DNA from: Ureibacillus galli
GTDB lineage: Bacteria; Bacillota; Bacilli; Bacillales_A; Planococcaceae
Length of the DNA stretch: 64,000 bases
Assembly (NCBI RefSeq): GCF_014836845.1
Contig: NZ_JACSQA010000016.1
Location: 1-64,000, forward strand
Direction: 5' to 3'
In this document: positions 16,969 through 28,664 of the stretch, in pieces
Layout: each line of letters opens with the position of its first letter
Numbering within the stretch: the stretch's first letter is position 1
Program-made: the position numbers and the translations under genes
Notes under the pieces: generated by a model
The model's input: only the letters and a program-made list of their open reading frames with translations
The model's database searches: none
What the model was told of the DNA's origin: nothing

Positions 16969-18062
16969 ATTTAGAACATTTTTTGAAAAGTGAGGCGCCA
17001 GGCTGGATGGATGTTAAAGGTCTTGATGCAGATATTGTATTAAGTACACGCATTCGATTAGCAAGAAACTTAGATGGTTATCGTTTCCCTTTAAGTTTTA
17101 CAGATGGGGAAGCACAACAAATTGATGATGTTGTCACACAAGCTTTAATGGCAATCAATAACGAGCATAAATTTTCCCACTTTATGATAAAAGAAATGCC
17201 ATCGTTACAACGTCAAGTATTAGTTGAAAAACATTTAATTAGCCCTCTTTTAGCTAAAAAAGAAAAGTCGGCTTCCGTTCTTATTTCAAATGATGAAACA
17301 ATCAGCATTATGGTGAACGAAGAAGATCATTTGCGAATCCAATGTTTAGCTCCAGGATTACAGCTTTTAGAAACATATGCAGAAGCTTCAAAGCTGGATC
17401 ATCAATTGGAAAAACATTTACCATATGCGTTTAATGATACTTTTGGTTATTTAACAAGTTGTCCTACTAATGTGGGAACAGGACTTCGTGCGTCCGTCAT
17501 GATGCATCTTCCAGCCCTTACAATGTCTAAACAAATTAAAGTTGTTACCCAAATGCTAGCCCGCTTGGGAATGGTTGTAAGGGGGATATATGGAGAAGGT
17601 AGTGAAAATCTAGGAAACATTTATCAAATCTCCAACCAAGTAACCCTTGGAAAATCGGAAGAAGAAATTTTAGAAGACTTACAAAATGTGGTCGTCCAAA
17701 TTATTAAAAATGAACGAGGCGCACGTGAGGCATTATTCAAAAATTCTCGAATAGTATTAGAAGACCGATTTAATCGCTCATTAGGTATTTTAAAATATGC
17801 GCGTATTATGACGAGCGAAGAAGCAGCTGCTTGTTTATCAAATGTTCGTCTTGGAGTGGATTTAGGAATCATTAAAGAAGTTCCTTTACATGTTTTGAAT
17901 GAGTGTATGATCCTAATACAACCAGGCTTTGTACAACAATATGCAGGTACAACTCTTCAAGCAAGTGAACGCGATATGTATAGAGCAAAACTTTTACGTG
18001 AAAAGCTTAATACGAATAATCAAAAGTTAATGGGAAAAGGAGAGGAAAGATATGATGTTTAA
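16965..18062 (+). CDS. mcsB: Protein-arginine kinase McsB
   Basis: 365 aa guanido-kinase-like enzyme that phosphorylates arginines on damaged proteins, marking them for ClpCP, and acts on CtsR. The phosphagen-kinase core includes [16 protein letters not shown] (about 26-41) and the catalytic Cys in [15 protein letters not shown]. The phospho-arginine-binding motif RDMYRA sits at 336-341. All key parts are intact. Coupled to mcsA by a 4-nt overlap and to clpC by an 11-nt overlap. Confidence 0.94.
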   Translation: MNLEHFLKSEAPGWMDVKGLDADIVLSTRIRLARNLDGYRFPLSFTDGEAQQIDDVVTQALMAINNEHKFSHFMIKEMPSLQRQVLVEKHLISPLLAKKEKSASVLISNDETISIMVNEEDHLRIQCLAPGLQLLETYAEASKLDHQLEKHLPYAFNDTFGYLTSCPTNVGTGLRASVMMHLPALTMSKQIKVVTQMLARLGMVVRGIYGEGSENLGNIYQISNQVTLGKSEEEILEDLQNVVVQIIKNERGAREALFKNSRIVLEDRFNRSLGILKYARIMTSEEAAACLSNVRLGVDLGIIKEVPLHVLNECMILIQPGFVQQYAGTTLQASERDMYRAKLLREKLNTNNQKLMGKGEERYDV

Positions 18063-20496
18063 CCGTTTTACTCAACGTGCACAAAAAGTATTACAATTAG
18101 CACAAGAAGAAGCTATTCGCTGGAAACACGAATCAATAGGTACAGAGCATATTTTACTGGGCCTAATTCGTGAAGGCGGTGGAATTGCAGCGAAAGCATT
18201 AGAAGCAATCGATGTCAGCCCACAAATTATCGAATCCGGCATTGAAGAATTAGTTGGTAAAGGTTCCAAAGATGTCGGTCCAATCGTTCATTATACACCA
18301 AGAGCTAAAAAAGTAATTGAGTTATCCGTTGATGAGTCTAGAAAATTAGGTCATGCATATATCGGAACAGAACATATATTACTTGCTTTAATCCGTGAAG
18401 GTGAAGGGGTAGCAGCTCGAGTATTAGCAAACGCAGGGGTTAGCTTAAACAAAGCTCGTCAACAAGTTCTTTTATTACTTGGCAACAACGATGCAGCTCA
18501 AAATTCAACAAATCCAACTCAATCTGTAAATACGCCAACTTTAGATGGATTAGCGCGTGACTTAACGGCAATTGCCCGTGAAGGTTCATTAGATCCTGTA
18601 ATTGGGCGAAGCAAAGAAATTACACGAGTAATTGAAGTATTATCCCGTCGTACGAAAAACAACCCTGTATTAATTGGTGAACCAGGGGTAGGGAAAACGG
18701 CAATTGCAGAAGGTCTAGCACAACAAATCGTCAATAATGAAGTGCCACAAACTCTTCGTGACAAACGAGTCATGACATTAGATATGGGTACTGTTGTTGC
18801 GGGTACTAAATATCGTGGTGAATTTGAAGATCGTTTGAAAAAGGTAATGGATGAAATACGCCAAGCTGGTAACGTTATTCTTTTCATCGATGAATTACAC
18901 ACATTAATCGGTGCTGGCGGTGCAGAAGGTGCTATTGATGCATCGAATATTTTAAAACCTTCTTTAGCACGTGGTGAACTGCAATGTATTGGTGCTACAA
19001 CATTAGATGAATACCGTAAATACATTGAAAAGGATGCAGCGTTAGAACGTCGTTTCCAACCAATTCAAGTAGATGAACCAACTGTAGATGAAACAATTCA
19101 AATTATTAAAGGTTTAAGAGATCGTTATGAAGCGCATCACCGTGTGAAAATTACGGATGAAGCAGTAGAAGCGGCAGCAAAATTATCTGATCGATATATT
19201 TCCGATCGTTTCTTACCAGATAAAGCGATTGACTTGATTGATGAAGCAGGTTCAAAAGTACGCTTACGTTCTTTCACAGTGCCACCAAATTTAAAAGCTT
19301 TGGAAGATAAATTAGAAAATGTTCGTAACGAAAAAAATGCGGCAGTTTCAAGCCAAGAGTTTGAAAAGGCAGCAGCCCTTCGCGATACAGAACAAAAAAT
19401 TAAAGATGAATTAGAGCAAACAAAGAAAACATGGAAAGAAAAACAAGGTAAAGAAGAGTCTAAAGTGACTGTTGAAGACATTGCAATGGTTGTTTCCATG
19501 TGGACTGGAATTCCTGTTTCAAAAATTGCCCAAGAAGAATCAGCAAAATTACTAAACTTAGAAGAAGAATTACACAAACGTGTCGTTGGTCAAGGAGAAG
19601 CGGTTGAAGCGATTTCTCGTGCTATCCGCCGTGCTCGTGCAGGCTTAAAAGATCCAAAACGTCCAATCGGTTCATTCATCTTCTTAGGTCCTACTGGTGT
19701 TGGTAAAACAGAACTTGCCCGTGCCCTTGCAGAAGTAATGTTCGGCGATGAAGATGCAATGATTCGAATTGATATGTCTGAATACATGGAGAAACATTCG
19801 ACTTCCCGTCTTGTAGGTTCACCTCCAGGTTACGTTGGATTCGATGAAGGCGGACAGTTAACGGAAAAAGTTCGTCGTAAACCATACTCTGTTGTATTAC
19901 TGGATGAGATTGAAAAAGCTCACCCAGATGTGTTCAACATTTTACTTCAAGTATTAGACGATGGTCGTTTAACGGATTCAAAAGGTCGTACAGTAGATTT
20001 CCGTAACACAGTGGTCATTATGACTTCTAACGTCGGTGCAGATGCCCTTAAATATCAAAAATCTTTAGGTTTTGGATTTGGGGACAACTCTGCTAACAAA
20101 TATAAAGATATGAAAGGCACAATGCTGGAAGAATTGAAAAAAGCATTCCGTCCTGAATTCTTAAACCGTATCGATGAAATGATTGTGTTCCACTCTCTAG
20201 AAAAAGACGAGTTAAAACAAATTATTTCATTAATGGCAAACTCTTTAACAACTCGTTTAAAAGAGCAAAACATCGAGCTTGAGTTAACAGATGCTGCCTT
20301 AGAGAAAATTGCCGAAGAAGGATACGATCCACAATATGGAGCACGTCCATTACGTCGTGCCCTTCAAAAACATGTGGAAGACCGATTATCTGAAGAATTA
20401 TTAAAAGGTACAATTTCAACAGGTCAAAGTGTAGTGATTGACTATGTTGATAATGAATTTATCGTGCTGCCAAAAAGTGAAGTTCTTTCAAACTAA
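18052..20496 (+). CDS. clpC: AAA+ unfoldase ClpC
   Basis: 814 aa Hsp100 chaperone that feeds substrates to ClpP. Domains: two Clp_N repeats (1-145), the first AAA+ module with GEPGVGKTA (about 207-215), a middle coiled coil with a UVR-like [10 protein letters not shown] segment (about 435-444) that docks McsB/MecA adaptors, and the second AAA+ module with GPTGVGKTE (about 546-554) and the C-terminal D2-small domain. AGGAGAGG precedes the MM start. It ends the operon and carries the same CtsR control. Confidence 0.95.
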   Translation: MMFNRFTQRAQKVLQLAQEEAIRWKHESIGTEHILLGLIREGGGIAAKALEAIDVSPQIIESGIEELVGKGSKDVGPIVHYTPRAKKVIELSVDESRKLGHAYIGTEHILLALIREGEGVAARVLANAGVSLNKARQQVLLLLGNNDAAQNSTNPTQSVNTPTLDGLARDLTAIAREGSLDPVIGRSKEITRVIEVLSRRTKNNPVLIGEPGVGKTAIAEGLAQQIVNNEVPQTLRDKRVMTLDMGTVVAGTKYRGEFEDRLKKVMDEIRQAGNVILFIDELHTLIGAGGAEGAIDASNILKPSLARGELQCIGATTLDEYRKYIEKDAALERRFQPIQVDEPTVDETIQIIKGLRDRYEAHHRVKITDEAVEAAAKLSDRYISDRFLPDKAIDLIDEAGSKVRLRSFTVPPNLKALEDKLENVRNEKNAAVSSQEFEKAAALRDTEQKIKDELEQTKKTWKEKQGKEESKVTVEDIAMVVSMWTGIPVSKIAQEESAKLLNLEEELHKRVVGQGEAVEAISRAIRRARAGLKDPKRPIGSFIFLGPTGVGKTELARALAEVMFGDEDAMIRIDMSEYMEKHSTSRLVGSPPGYVGFDEGGQLTEKVRRKPYSVVLLDEIEKAHPDVFNILLQVLDDGRLTDSKGRTVDFRNTVVIMTSNVGADALKYQKSLGFGFGDNSANKYKDMKGTMLEELKKAFRPEFLNRIDEMIVFHSLEKDELKQIISLMANSLTTRLKEQNIELELTDAALEKIAEEGYDPQYGARPLRRALQKHVEDRLSEELLKGTISTGQSVVIDYVDNEFIVLPKSEVLSN

Positions 20497-20506
20497 TGTA
20501 TAGTCG

Positions 20507-20546
20507 AAAGTGGTTGACTTGTTTTACTAGTCAACCACTTTTTTAT
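20507..20546 (+). terminator. Terminator of the ctsR operon
   Basis: AAGTGGTTGACT pairs with AGTCAACCACTT (12 bp, perfect), followed by TTTTATAT. Confidence 0.9.
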
Positions 20547-20634
20547 ATGGAAGGATATACGTAGGGAAATATAAGGAACTTTCAAAGGTTGTCATGTACA
20601 ATGAACATAAGATTACTAATGAAGGAGAGACGAT

Positions 20635-22011
20635 ATGGTAAAAAAGAAAACAAAATTCTGTTGTAACTCCTGCGGTTATGAATCTCCAAAATGGATGGGG
20701 CGTTGTCCAGGTTGTGGTGGATGGAATACGATGACAGAGGAAGTAGAAGTCATAACGAAAGGTCCTCGGGGAGCCTTTCAACATTCCCATTCTGTGTCGC
20801 AAAAAGCCACACCTATTATTAATGTAGAGACTTCGGATGAACCGCGGGTAGAAACGGGAATGGAAGAGTTAAATCGCGTATTAGGGGGAGGAATTGTTCC
20901 TGGTTCCCTTGTATTGATTGGTGGAGATCCTGGAATAGGGAAATCAACATTACTGCTTCAAGTATCAGCCCTCCTATCCAATAAAGGTCATCGTTTACTG
21001 TACATATCAGGGGAAGAATCGATGCGACAAACAAAGTTGAGAGCAGCGAGAATTGGCGTAAAATCTCCTGAGCTTTTTATACTTTCCGAAACGAATTTAG
21101 AATTAATTAATCAGTCGATTGAGGAAGTACAACCGAAATTTGTCATAGTCGATTCTATTCAAACGATCCATCATCCAGAAGTCACAAGTGCTGCTGGTAG
21201 TGTCTCTCAAGTTCGTGAATGTACGTCAGAGTTAATGCGTATTGCAAAAACGAAAGGGATCGCGATATTTCTAGTTGGTCACGTAACGAAGGAAGGGCAA
21301 ATTGCCGGCCCAAGGTTACTAGAACATATGGTAGATACTGTTCTATATTTCGAAGGGGAACGTCATCATACGTATCGAATATTACGCAGTGTAAAAAATC
21401 GTTTTGGCTCTACGAATGAAATCGCTATTTTTGAAATGGTGCATGCAGGTTTAAAAGAAGTATCTAACCCTTCTGAGTTATTTTTAGAGGAACGTTCCCA
21501 TGATGTAGCAGGTTCAACTATTGTTGCTTCTATGGAAGGAACACGACCGATTCTAGTCGAGATTCAATCGCTAATTACTCCAACTAGTTTTAATTACCCA
21601 AAACGGATGGCTACAGGGGTAGAGCAAAATCGGGTGCAATTACTCATGGCCGTTCTAGAAAAACGTATGGGAATGCTTTTACAAGCCCAAGACGCCTATA
21701 TAAAAGTAGCGGGCGGAGTTAAGCTAGATGAGCCAGCGATTGATTTAGCTGTCTTAACTTCCATTGTGTCCAGTTTTAAAGATCAACCAGTTAAAGGAAC
21801 AGATTGCTTTGTTGGAGAAGTTGGGCTGACAGGTGAAGTAAGACGCGTATCAAGAATTGAACAACGGGTTCAAGAAGCAGCAAGACTTGGCTTTAAACGC
21901 GCCTTTATTCCTGCATCGAATTTAGGGGGATGGGATTATCCGAGTGGTATTCAAGTCGTTGGAGTAGAAACAATCAATGAAGCTTTAAGAGCGTGTTTCC
22001 AAGACTTGTAA
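20635..22011 (+). CDS. radA: DNA repair and recombination protein RadA
   Basis: 458 aa. A C4 zinc finger (CNSC...CPGC, about 10-27) is followed by a RecA-like ATPase with [10 protein letters not shown] (about 97-106), the RadA-specific KNRFG motif, and a Lon-protease-like C-terminal domain (about 300-458). RadA is a branch-migration helicase aiding homologous recombination. AAGGAGAG precedes the ATG. In B. subtilis disA follows; here the gene stands alone with its own terminator and disA is absent. Confidence 0.94.
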   Translation: MVKKKTKFCCNSCGYESPKWMGRCPGCGGWNTMTEEVEVITKGPRGAFQHSHSVSQKATPIINVETSDEPRVETGMEELNRVLGGGIVPGSLVLIGGDPGIGKSTLLLQVSALLSNKGHRLLYISGEESMRQTKLRAARIGVKSPELFILSETNLELINQSIEEVQPKFVIVDSIQTIHHPEVTSAAGSVSQVRECTSELMRIAKTKGIAIFLVGHVTKEGQIAGPRLLEHMVDTVLYFEGERHHTYRILRSVKNRFGSTNEIAIFEMVHAGLKEVSNPSELFLEERSHDVAGSTIVASMEGTRPILVEIQSLITPTSFNYPKRMATGVEQNRVQLLMAVLEKRMGMLLQAQDAYIKVAGGVKLDEPAIDLAVLTSIVSSFKDQPVKGTDCFVGEVGLTGEVRRVSRIEQRVQEAARLGFKRAFIPASNLGGWDYPSGIQVVGVETINEALRACFQDL

Positions 22012-22044
22012 TCAATCCCTTTCGTAAAATCATATAAATGGCGT

Positions 22045-22083
22045 ATGCCTATACAATCATTTTTGATGTATAGGCATTTTTCC
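22045..22083 (+). terminator. Terminator after radA
   Basis: ATGCCTATACA and TGTATAGGCAT form a perfect 11-bp stem with an 11-nt loop, followed by TTTTCC. Confidence 0.85.
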
Positions 22084-22230
22084 GTTTGATTTTGGTTAGA
22101 AATAAACATAACTTAACATATAAGTAAAACAGTAGCTATTTTTTTCCAAAATGAAAATTAGCTGAAGTATTTATAGGGCAAACTATATTGGAACTATGTA
22201 TAATTGTTATTAAGAAAAGGAGGTGGAAGT

Positions 22231-23328
22231 ATGTTAAAAAGAGTAATACAAATTGCTTTCCTATTAATTGGAGGGGCGTTAGGCTTTGTTTTTTTACCGC
22301 CATTATACGAATTCATTAATTTATCATCTAATCCTTGGCTTAACAATCCATATGTTTCCATATTGTTAGGGGCAGTCTTATTATTCCTTTTATCATTCTC
22401 GTTATCTGACTACTTTGTCAAGTTGATTGAGTGGATGGAAAACGTGTTATTTAAAATCCCGGCTGCGGATTTATTGTTCGGGACATTCGGACTTATTATT
22501 GGGTTAATCGTTGCGTATTTAGTTGGATTTGCTATTGAACGTATTAAAATTCCAATTATTACGGAGTTTATACCAGTATTATTATCGATTATCCTTGGTT
22601 ATTTAGGTTTCCGTGTAGGGTTTACCAAACGTGATGAACTAACACAAATGTTTTCGAAATCAAGCTCACTTCCTAGGAAGAAACAACTGGACGCATCGGC
22701 ATCCCAAGCAAATGAAGTGAAGGTCATGTATAAATTGCTCGATACAAGCGTCATTATCGATGGGAGAATTGCTGATATTTCATCAACGGGATTTATTGAA
22801 GGTGTGCTTGTTGTACCCCAGTTCGTTTTAACTGAACTACAGCATATTGCTGATTCTTCTGATACGTTAAAGCGTACTCGCGGTCGAAGGGGTCTCGATA
22901 TATTGAAAAAACTTCAAGATGAACGGGCAACAACGGTACAAATTTCAGAGGAAGATTTTGAGGATGTCCAGGAAGTGGATTTAAAACTAGTACGTTTAGC
23001 GAAAAAGATGGGAGCACAAATTTTAACGAACGATTTTAATCTTAATAAAGTTTGTGAGTTACATCATGTGGAAGTACTCAATATAAATGATTTAGCAAAT
23101 GCCGTAAAACCGGTTGTCATTCCTGGAGAAGAAATGAAGGTTGTTGTTATTAAAGACGGTAAAGAGCACAATCAAGGTGTTGCATACTTAGATGATGGTA
23201 CGATGATTGTCGTAGAAGGTGGCCGTAGTTACATTGGCCAATCGATTACTGTTACGGTAACGAGTGTCCTGCAAACTTCTGCAGGGCGTATGATATTTGC
23301 AAAACCTAAGGACGAACAAGTGGCATAA
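22231..23328 (+). CDS. yacL: PIN and TRAM domain membrane protein YacL
   Basis: 365 aa. The ATG is chosen for the strong AAGGAGGTGG site; a TTG at 22204 is upstream of that site. Four hydrophobic segments (about 3-22, 38-58, 77-98, 108-128) anchor the protein. A PIN nuclease-like domain follows (about 168-285) with its first acidic residue in LLDTSVIIDGRI, then a TRAM RNA-binding domain (about 290-350). The family is widely placed between radA/disA and ispD in Bacilli. Its role is not established; RNA cleavage at the membrane is an inference from the domains. Confidence 0.88.
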   Translation: MLKRVIQIAFLLIGGALGFVFLPPLYEFINLSSNPWLNNPYVSILLGAVLLFLLSFSLSDYFVKLIEWMENVLFKIPAADLLFGTFGLIIGLIVAYLVGFAIERIKIPIITEFIPVLLSIILGYLGFRVGFTKRDELTQMFSKSSSLPRKKQLDASASQANEVKVMYKLLDTSVIIDGRIADISSTGFIEGVLVVPQFVLTELQHIADSSDTLKRTRGRRGLDILKKLQDERATTVQISEEDFEDVQEVDLKLVRLAKKMGAQILTNDFNLNKVCELHHVEVLNINDLANAVKPVVIPGEEMKVVVIKDGKEHNQGVAYLDDGTMIVVEGGRSYIGQSITVTVTSVLQTSAGRMIFAKPKDEQVA

Positions 23329-23365
23329 AGATAACTTCGGTTTTTGAAGATTAGGAAGTGAGTAT

Positions 23366-24061
23366 GTGGATTATGAAGTAGTACTCCCTGCAGCTGGTAG
23401 TGGAAAACGAATGGGCGCAGGACAAAATAAATTATTTTTATCCCTTGGGGGTAAGCCAATCTTAATTCACACTTTGGAAGTATTTCAAAGTGATGAAAAT
23501 TGTACAGGTATTTGGCTAGCGGTAAAGGACGAGGAACGGCAATATATTCAACAATTGTTAGAGAAATACGGCATTACAAAGGTAAAAGGATTACCGAATG
23601 GAGGCGAGGAGCGACAACATTCTGTTTACGCGTGCATTAAAGAAATGCAACAAGTGGATATTGTACTCGTACATGATGCTGCTAGACCATTTATTACAAA
23701 ACCAATTATTTCTCGTCTCGTTAAGGAGGCCTATGAAAAAGGGGCAGTAATTGCTGGGGTAAAGGCAAAAGATACGATGAAAAAAGTAAACGATGGTGTT
23801 ATCGTTGAAACTGTTGATCGTGAAAGTTTATGGATGATTCAAACACCGCAAGCTTTTCGTTTTGACTTATTAAAGCAAGCAGAAGAAGCTGCTGAAGAAG
23901 TCGGCTTTTTAGGAACAGATGAGGCAATGCTAGTTGAGCGTTTAAATCATCAAGTATATATTGTAGAAAGCACTTATGAAAATGTAAAAATAACTACAAA
24001 AGAAGACTTAGTTTTCGGAGAAGCGATATTAAAGCACCGTAACGAGCTAGGAGGACAATGA
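23366..24061 (+). CDS. ispD: 2-C-methyl-D-erythritol 4-phosphate cytidylyltransferase
   Basis: 231 aa MEP-pathway enzyme that joins MEP and CTP to CDP-ME for isoprenoid synthesis. The nucleotide-binding loop [18 protein letters not shown] (about 8-25) and VHDAARPFI (about 103-111) are intact. It starts at GTG, set by AGGAAGTGAG; the ATG two bases earlier is out of frame. Overlaps ispF. Confidence 0.94.
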   Translation: MDYEVVLPAAGSGKRMGAGQNKLFLSLGGKPILIHTLEVFQSDENCTGIWLAVKDEERQYIQQLLEKYGITKVKGLPNGGEERQHSVYACIKEMQQVDIVLVHDAARPFITKPIISRLVKEAYEKGAVIAGVKAKDTMKKVNDGVIVETVDRESLWMIQTPQAFRFDLLKQAEEAAEEVGFLGTDEAMLVERLNHQVYIVESTYENVKITTKEDLVFGEAILKHRNELGGQ

Positions 24062-24537
24062 TGTTTAGAGTAGGACAAGGATTTGACGTTCATGCATTTG
24101 CAGAAGGGCGACCATTAATTTTAGGTGGGATTACAATTCCCCATGATCGAGGATTATTAGGGCATTCTGATGCGGATGTTTTGTTACATACTGTAACAGA
24201 TGCAGCTTTAGGAGCAATTGGAGAAGGAGATATCGGACATCATTTCCCTGATACAGATCCGGCGTTTAAAGATGCGGATAGTGCGAAATTGTTACAGTAT
24301 ATTTGGAAAATCGTTGAGGACAAAGGTTATGTTTTAGGTAACGTGGACTGTACCATTATGGCTCAACGTCCGAAGCTTGCACCATATATTGAGCAAATGC
24401 GGAATCGAATTGCCGAACTGTTAAAAGCTGAACCTTCACAAGTAAACGTAAAAGCAACAACAACTGAAAAATTAGGGTTTACTGGGCGTGAAGAAGGAAT
24501 TGCAGCGATGGCAACGATTTTATTAATTAAAAAGTAA
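24061..24537 (+). CDS. ispF: 2-C-methyl-D-erythritol 2,4-cyclodiphosphate synthase
   Basis: 158 aa. It cyclises CDP-ME 2-phosphate in the MEP pathway. Metal ligands are in GQGFDVHAF (Asp8, His10) and the [20 protein letters not shown] block (about 34-53). The second of two adjacent ATGs is chosen, as AGGAGG then lies 6 nt away and the length fits the family. Overlaps the ispD stop by one base, so the two pathway steps are co-translated. Confidence 0.94.
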   Translation: MFRVGQGFDVHAFAEGRPLILGGITIPHDRGLLGHSDADVLLHTVTDAALGAIGEGDIGHHFPDTDPAFKDADSAKLLQYIWKIVEDKGYVLGNVDCTIMAQRPKLAPYIEQMRNRIAELLKAEPSQVNVKATTTEKLGFTGREEGIAAMATILLIKK

Positions 24538-24667
24538 AAGTTTGACGTGGCTAGTTTGGAGATAGATCCCTATCATGTTTAATCTTAATGACTAGATATA
24601 ACTTTCCAACTGACTTCCTTTTCATTCTTATTTTAGAGTGGTAAAATGTACAAGATTAATCAAGGAC

Positions 24668-24717
24668 GTTCAGTTTTTCAAATGGTATCGTTTTATAAAA
24701 AATGGTTATAACTGAAC
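24668..24717 (+). repeat. 8-bp inverted repeat in the gltX leader
   Basis: GTTCAGTT and AACTGAAC, 34 nt apart, just before the gltX ribosome site. No U-tract follows and no known regulator is recognised. Confidence 0.3.
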
Positions 24718-24739
24718 CAATTTAGGAGGCACTTATTTT

Positions 24740-26200
24740 ATGACGAAGGAAGTTCGCGTTCGTTATGCGCCAAGTCCAACGGGTTTTTTACACATTGGTG
24801 GGGCACGTACAGCGCTATTTAACTATTTATATGCAAAACACCATAACGGTAAATTTATTGTACGTATTGAAGATACAGATATTGAACGTAATGTAGAAGG
24901 TGGGGAAGCATCCCAATTAGATAACTTACGTTGGTTAGGAATTACTCCAGATGAGTCGATTGACATTGGTGGGCCTTATGCACCTTATCGTCAAATGGAA
25001 CGTTTAGACATTTATAAAAAACATGCTGAAGAATTGTTAGAGCGCGGCATTGCTTATAAATGTTTCTGTACATCTGAGGAATTAGAAGCTTCCCGTGAAG
25101 CACAACGAGCAAAAGGGGTTGCTGCACCTACTTATGATGGGAAATGCCGTCACTTAACAAAAGAAGAAGTAGCTGCAAAAGAAGCGGAAGGTATTCCTTA
25201 TACAATTCGTATGCGTGTACCTGAAAACACGACTTATCGTTTTACGGATTTAGTACGTGGTGATGTTACATTTGAATCAAAGGATATTGGTGATTGGGTT
25301 ATTGTAAAAGCGAATGGTATTCCAACATACAACTACGCTGTTGTGTTAGATGACCACTTTATGGATATTACCCATGTATTCCGTGGGGAAGAACATTTAT
25401 CGAATACACCAAAACAGATGATGATTTTTGATGCCTTTGATTGGGAATACCCACAATATGGTCATATGACATTAATTGTTAACGAAGATCATAAAAAATT
25501 ATCTAAACGTGATGAATCCATTATTCAATTCGTTTCCCAATATAAAGAACTTGGGTATTTACCAGAAGCGATGTTCAACTTCTTTGCCCTTTTAGGTTGG
25601 TCACCTGAGGGAGAAGATGAAATCTTTACAAAAGAACAATTCATCGAAATTTTTGATGAAAAACGCCTTTCGAAATCACCATCTATGTTCGACAAAAATA
25701 AACTAACATGGATGAACAACCAATATATTAAAAAGCTTTCCCTTGAGGAAGTAGTAGAATTATGTTTACCACATCTTCAAAAAGCAGGTTTACTTCCAGA
25801 ACAATTAACAGAAGAACAACAAGCTTGGGCTACTGCATTAATCTCTCTATATCATAACCAAATGAGCTTTGGTGCTGAAATTGTAGAATTATCTAGCCTA
25901 TTCTTTACTGATGAAATTGAATATGATGAAGCTGCGAAGGAAGTTTTAGCGGGTGAACAAGTTCCTGAAGTGATGACGGCATTTAAAGCGCAACTTGAAT
26001 CATTGGAAAGTTTTGACGCACCATCCATTAAAGCGGCAATTAAAGCTGTCCAAAAAGAAACAGGTCATAAAGGGAAAAACTTATTTATGCCAATCCGTGT
26101 TGTAACGACTGGTCAAACTCACGGGCCTGAACTTCCAGATTCAATTGCTTTAATTGGTAAGGAAAAAGCGATTGCCCGTATTGGAAAATTCGTTAAGTAA
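24740..26200 (+). CDS. gltX: Glutamyl-tRNA synthetase
   Basis: 486 aa class I aminoacyl-tRNA synthetase. The HIGH signature appears in [16 protein letters not shown] (about 11-26) and the KMSKS equivalent as KLSKRDES (about 253-260). Length and order match bacterial GluRS, and the C-terminal anticodon-binding domain is full. In Bacilli this enzyme is commonly non-discriminating and also charges tRNA-Gln, which is amidated afterwards; that is known for relatives, not shown here. AGGAGG precedes the ATG. Confidence 0.95.
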   Translation: MTKEVRVRYAPSPTGFLHIGGARTALFNYLYAKHHNGKFIVRIEDTDIERNVEGGEASQLDNLRWLGITPDESIDIGGPYAPYRQMERLDIYKKHAEELLERGIAYKCFCTSEELEASREAQRAKGVAAPTYDGKCRHLTKEEVAAKEAEGIPYTIRMRVPENTTYRFTDLVRGDVTFESKDIGDWVIVKANGIPTYNYAVVLDDHFMDITHVFRGEEHLSNTPKQMMIFDAFDWEYPQYGHMTLIVNEDHKKLSKRDESIIQFVSQYKELGYLPEAMFNFFALLGWSPEGEDEIFTKEQFIEIFDEKRLSKSPSMFDKNKLTWMNNQYIKKLSLEEVVELCLPHLQKAGLLPEQLTEEQQAWATALISLYHNQMSFGAEIVELSSLFFTDEIEYDEAAKEVLAGEQVPEVMTAFKAQLESLESFDAPSIKAAIKAVQKETGHKGKNLFMPIRVVTTGQTHGPELPDSIALIGKEKAIARIGKFVK

Positions 26201-26216
26201 TCGTTTTGCATTTTAG

Positions 26217-26244
26217 TTGACTTTTCAATCACCTATTGTAAAAT
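26217..26244 (+). promoter_or_regulatory. Promoter of the cysE-cysS T-box transcript
   Basis: TTGACT (26217-26222), 16-bp spacer, TAAAAT (26239-26244), about 30 nt before the structured leader begins. Confidence 0.6.
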
Positions 26245-26274
26245 GTATTTAACTTTGTACGAAGAAACTTACGT

Positions 26275-26560
26275 TAGAAGATATACATTATATTTATTAA
26301 AGCGTTGATAAGGAGAAGTACGTAAAAGATGTTTTAAAGAGAGGGTCATCACCGGCTGAAAGTGACCTAGACCGCTTTTTTACGGAAATGCACCTTTGAG
26401 CACTTAGCTGAATTGTAGTAGGCTAGTCGGTTCGTCACCGTTAATGGACTTTTGAGCGGAAAGTAGGGACTTCTATTATGGGTATCTTGCTTTCAATCAG
26501 AGTGGAACCGCGCAGTAGCGTCTCTGTCTTTCTTATGGAAAGATAGGGGCGTTTTTATTT
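26275..26560 (+). promoter_or_regulatory. T-box riboswitch, cysteine specific
   Basis: The T-box sequence AGAGTGGAACCGCG (26499-26512) is unmistakable. The specifier codon is read as TGC at 26389-26391 (in GGAAATGCACC, with the usual A after it), specifying tRNA-Cys. The leader ends in a terminator whose arms are about 26518-26532 and 26538-26552 followed by TTTTTATTTT. Uncharged tRNA-Cys should favour the antiterminator and switch on cysE-cysS. Confidence 0.9.
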
Positions 26561-26609
26561 TGGGGGAAATATCAAAACTATAAAATGAGAATGGTAAGGG
26601 GTGTTCATC

Positions 26610-27257
26610 GTGTTTAAAAGAATTAAAGAAGATATTGATAACGTATTTGAAAACGATCCAGCAGCTCGTAGTGTGTTAGAGGTTGTATTAACTTATTCAG
26701 GTCTCCATGCAACTTGGGCTCACCGCATTGCCCATTGGTTTTATAAAAGAAGATTTTTCTTTATTGCACGTGCTATTTCACAAATTAGTAAATTTTTCAC
26801 CGGCATTGAAATTCACCCTGGTGCAAAAATTGGTCGCCGTTTCTTTATTGACCATGGAACAGGTGTCGTTATTGGTGAAACATGCGAAATAGGTGATAAT
26901 GTTATTTTATATCAAGGTGTAACATTAGGTGGTACAGGGAAAGAAAAAGGAAAACGGCACCCAACTTTAAAAGATAATGTATTAGTTGCTTCAGGTGCTA
27001 AAGTACTGGGATCGATTACAATTGGTGAAAATAGTAAGGTGGGAGCAGGTTCGGTTGTGTTAAAGGATGTGCCTCCAAATGCTACTGTTGTTGGAATTCC
27101 AGGGAAAGTCGTTATACAAGATGGTGTGAAAACAACAACAAATAAAAAGCTTGATCATCAAAATGTCCCTGACCCAATAAATGATCGTTTTGTGAAGCTT
27201 GAAAAGGAATTAGAAGTATTAAAACAACAGCTAGTGGAATCTCAAAAGGAGAGATAG
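26610..27257 (+). CDS. cysE: Serine O-acetyltransferase
   Basis: 215 aa, first step of cysteine synthesis (serine plus acetyl-CoA to O-acetylserine). The GTG is placed 9 nt after AAGGGG; a GTG at 26601 would be too close to that site. An N-terminal helical part ([17 protein letters not shown] type) precedes a left-handed beta-helix of hexapeptide repeats (about 65-165), with [13 protein letters not shown] and [11 protein letters not shown]. It is under the cysteine T-box and shares an operon with cysS. Confidence 0.93.
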   Translation: MFKRIKEDIDNVFENDPAARSVLEVVLTYSGLHATWAHRIAHWFYKRRFFFIARAISQISKFFTGIEIHPGAKIGRRFFIDHGTGVVIGETCEIGDNVILYQGVTLGGTGKEKGKRHPTLKDNVLVASGAKVLGSITIGENSKVGAGSVVLKDVPPNATVVGIPGKVVIQDGVKTTTNKKLDHQNVPDPINDRFVKLEKELEVLKQQLVESQKER

Positions 27258-27259
27258 AA

Positions 27260-28663
27260 TTGACTATTCAAATATTTAACTCTTTAACGAGACAAAAAGA
27301 ACCTTTTGTCCCGCTTGAAGAAGGAAAAGTGAAAATGTACGTATGTGGTCCAACAGTATATAACTTTATTCATATTGGGAATGCTCGTCCTGTTATTGTA
27401 TATGATACTGTTCGCCGTTATTTCCAATACAAAGGATATGATGTGAAATATGTTTCCAACTTTACAGATGTAGATGACAAAATCATTAAAGCAGCAAATG
27501 AATTGGGCGAGGATGTTTTTGAACTAACAAATCGTTTTATTAATGCTTACTTTGAAGATATTTCAGCTCTTGGTTGCCAAAAGGCAGATGTCCATCCTCG
27601 TGTAACAAATCATATGGATGACATTATTTCGTTCATCGGTGTTTTGATTGAAAAAGGATTCGCTTATGAATCTCAAGGGGATGTATATTACCGTACACGA
27701 AAATTTGATGGCTATGGTAAACTGTCCCATCAATCTATTGACGATTTAAAAGTTGGTGCGCGTATTGAAGCGGGAGAGAAAAAAGAAGATCCGCTTGATT
27801 TTGCATTATGGAAAGCCGCAAAACCAGGTGAAATTAAATGGGAAAGCCCTTGGGGAGCAGGTCGACCAGGTTGGCATATTGAATGTTCTGTCATGGCTCG
27901 TGAACATTTAGGCGACACAATTGATATCCACGCAGGTGGTCAAGATTTAACATTCCCGCACCACGAAAATGAAATCGCCCAATCGGAAGCTTTTACAGGG
28001 AAAACATTTGCGCGTTATTGGATGCATAATGGGTACATTAATATCGACAATGAAAAAATGTCGAAATCACTAGGTAACTTCGTATTAGTCAATGACATTC
28101 GCCAACAAATTGACCCGCAAGTTTTACGTTTCTTTATGTTATCTGTACATTATCGTCATCCCATTAATTTTGCTCAAGATTTAGTAGAGTCAGCCCGTTC
28201 TGGTCTAGAACGTCTACGTACAGCCTATTCCAATGTACAATATAGACTGACATCTTCAACAAACTTGTCCGATAATGGTGATGCCTATATCGAGAAAATT
28301 AATGAAGTGAAAAAACAATTTGAATTGGCGATGGATGATGATTTTAATACTGCCAATGCAATTTCTGCATTATTTGAACTTGCTCGTATTGCCAATACTT
28401 ATTTAAACGAAAACAATACAGAGGAACGCATTTTAACTGCATTTATTGAAACCTTTGATGCACTAGGTGGCGTCCTAGGTATTAAATTCTCTACAGAAAA
28501 CGAACTATTAGATGAAGAAATCGAGGCATTAATTGAAGAACGAAATATGGCACGTAAAAATCGTGACTTTGCCCGTTCTGATGAAATTCGAGACCAACTG
28601 CTAGAGATGAATATTATTCTAGAAGATACTCGTCAAGGTACACGTTGGAAACGAGGTTTGTAG
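27260..28663 (+). CDS. cysS: Cysteinyl-tRNA synthetase
   Basis: 467 aa class I synthetase. The HIGH-like motif is in [16 protein letters not shown] (about 29-44) and KMSKS is exact in [11 protein letters not shown] (about 264-274). The zinc ligands Cys29, Cys209 region (WHIECS) and His in HHENE are present. It starts with TTG, placed by AAAGGAGAGA. Two bases after cysE, so both share the T-box. Confidence 0.95.
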   Translation: MTIQIFNSLTRQKEPFVPLEEGKVKMYVCGPTVYNFIHIGNARPVIVYDTVRRYFQYKGYDVKYVSNFTDVDDKIIKAANELGEDVFELTNRFINAYFEDISALGCQKADVHPRVTNHMDDIISFIGVLIEKGFAYESQGDVYYRTRKFDGYGKLSHQSIDDLKVGARIEAGEKKEDPLDFALWKAAKPGEIKWESPWGAGRPGWHIECSVMAREHLGDTIDIHAGGQDLTFPHHENEIAQSEAFTGKTFARYWMHNGYINIDNEKMSKSLGNFVLVNDIRQQIDPQVLRFFMLSVHYRHPINFAQDLVESARSGLERLRTAYSNVQYRLTSSTNLSDNGDAYIEKINEVKKQFELAMDDDFNTANAISALFELARIANTYLNENNTEERILTAFIETFDALGGVLGIKFSTENELLDEEIEALIEERNMARKNRDFARSDEIRDQLLEMNIILEDTRQGTRWKRGL

Positions 28664-28664
28664 T

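Larger units (their letters stand above)
26201..26609. other. Intergenic region gltX-cysE
   Basis: 409 bp filled by a promoter and a cysteine T-box leader, both listed separately. No additional ORF is credible. Confidence 0.8.
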
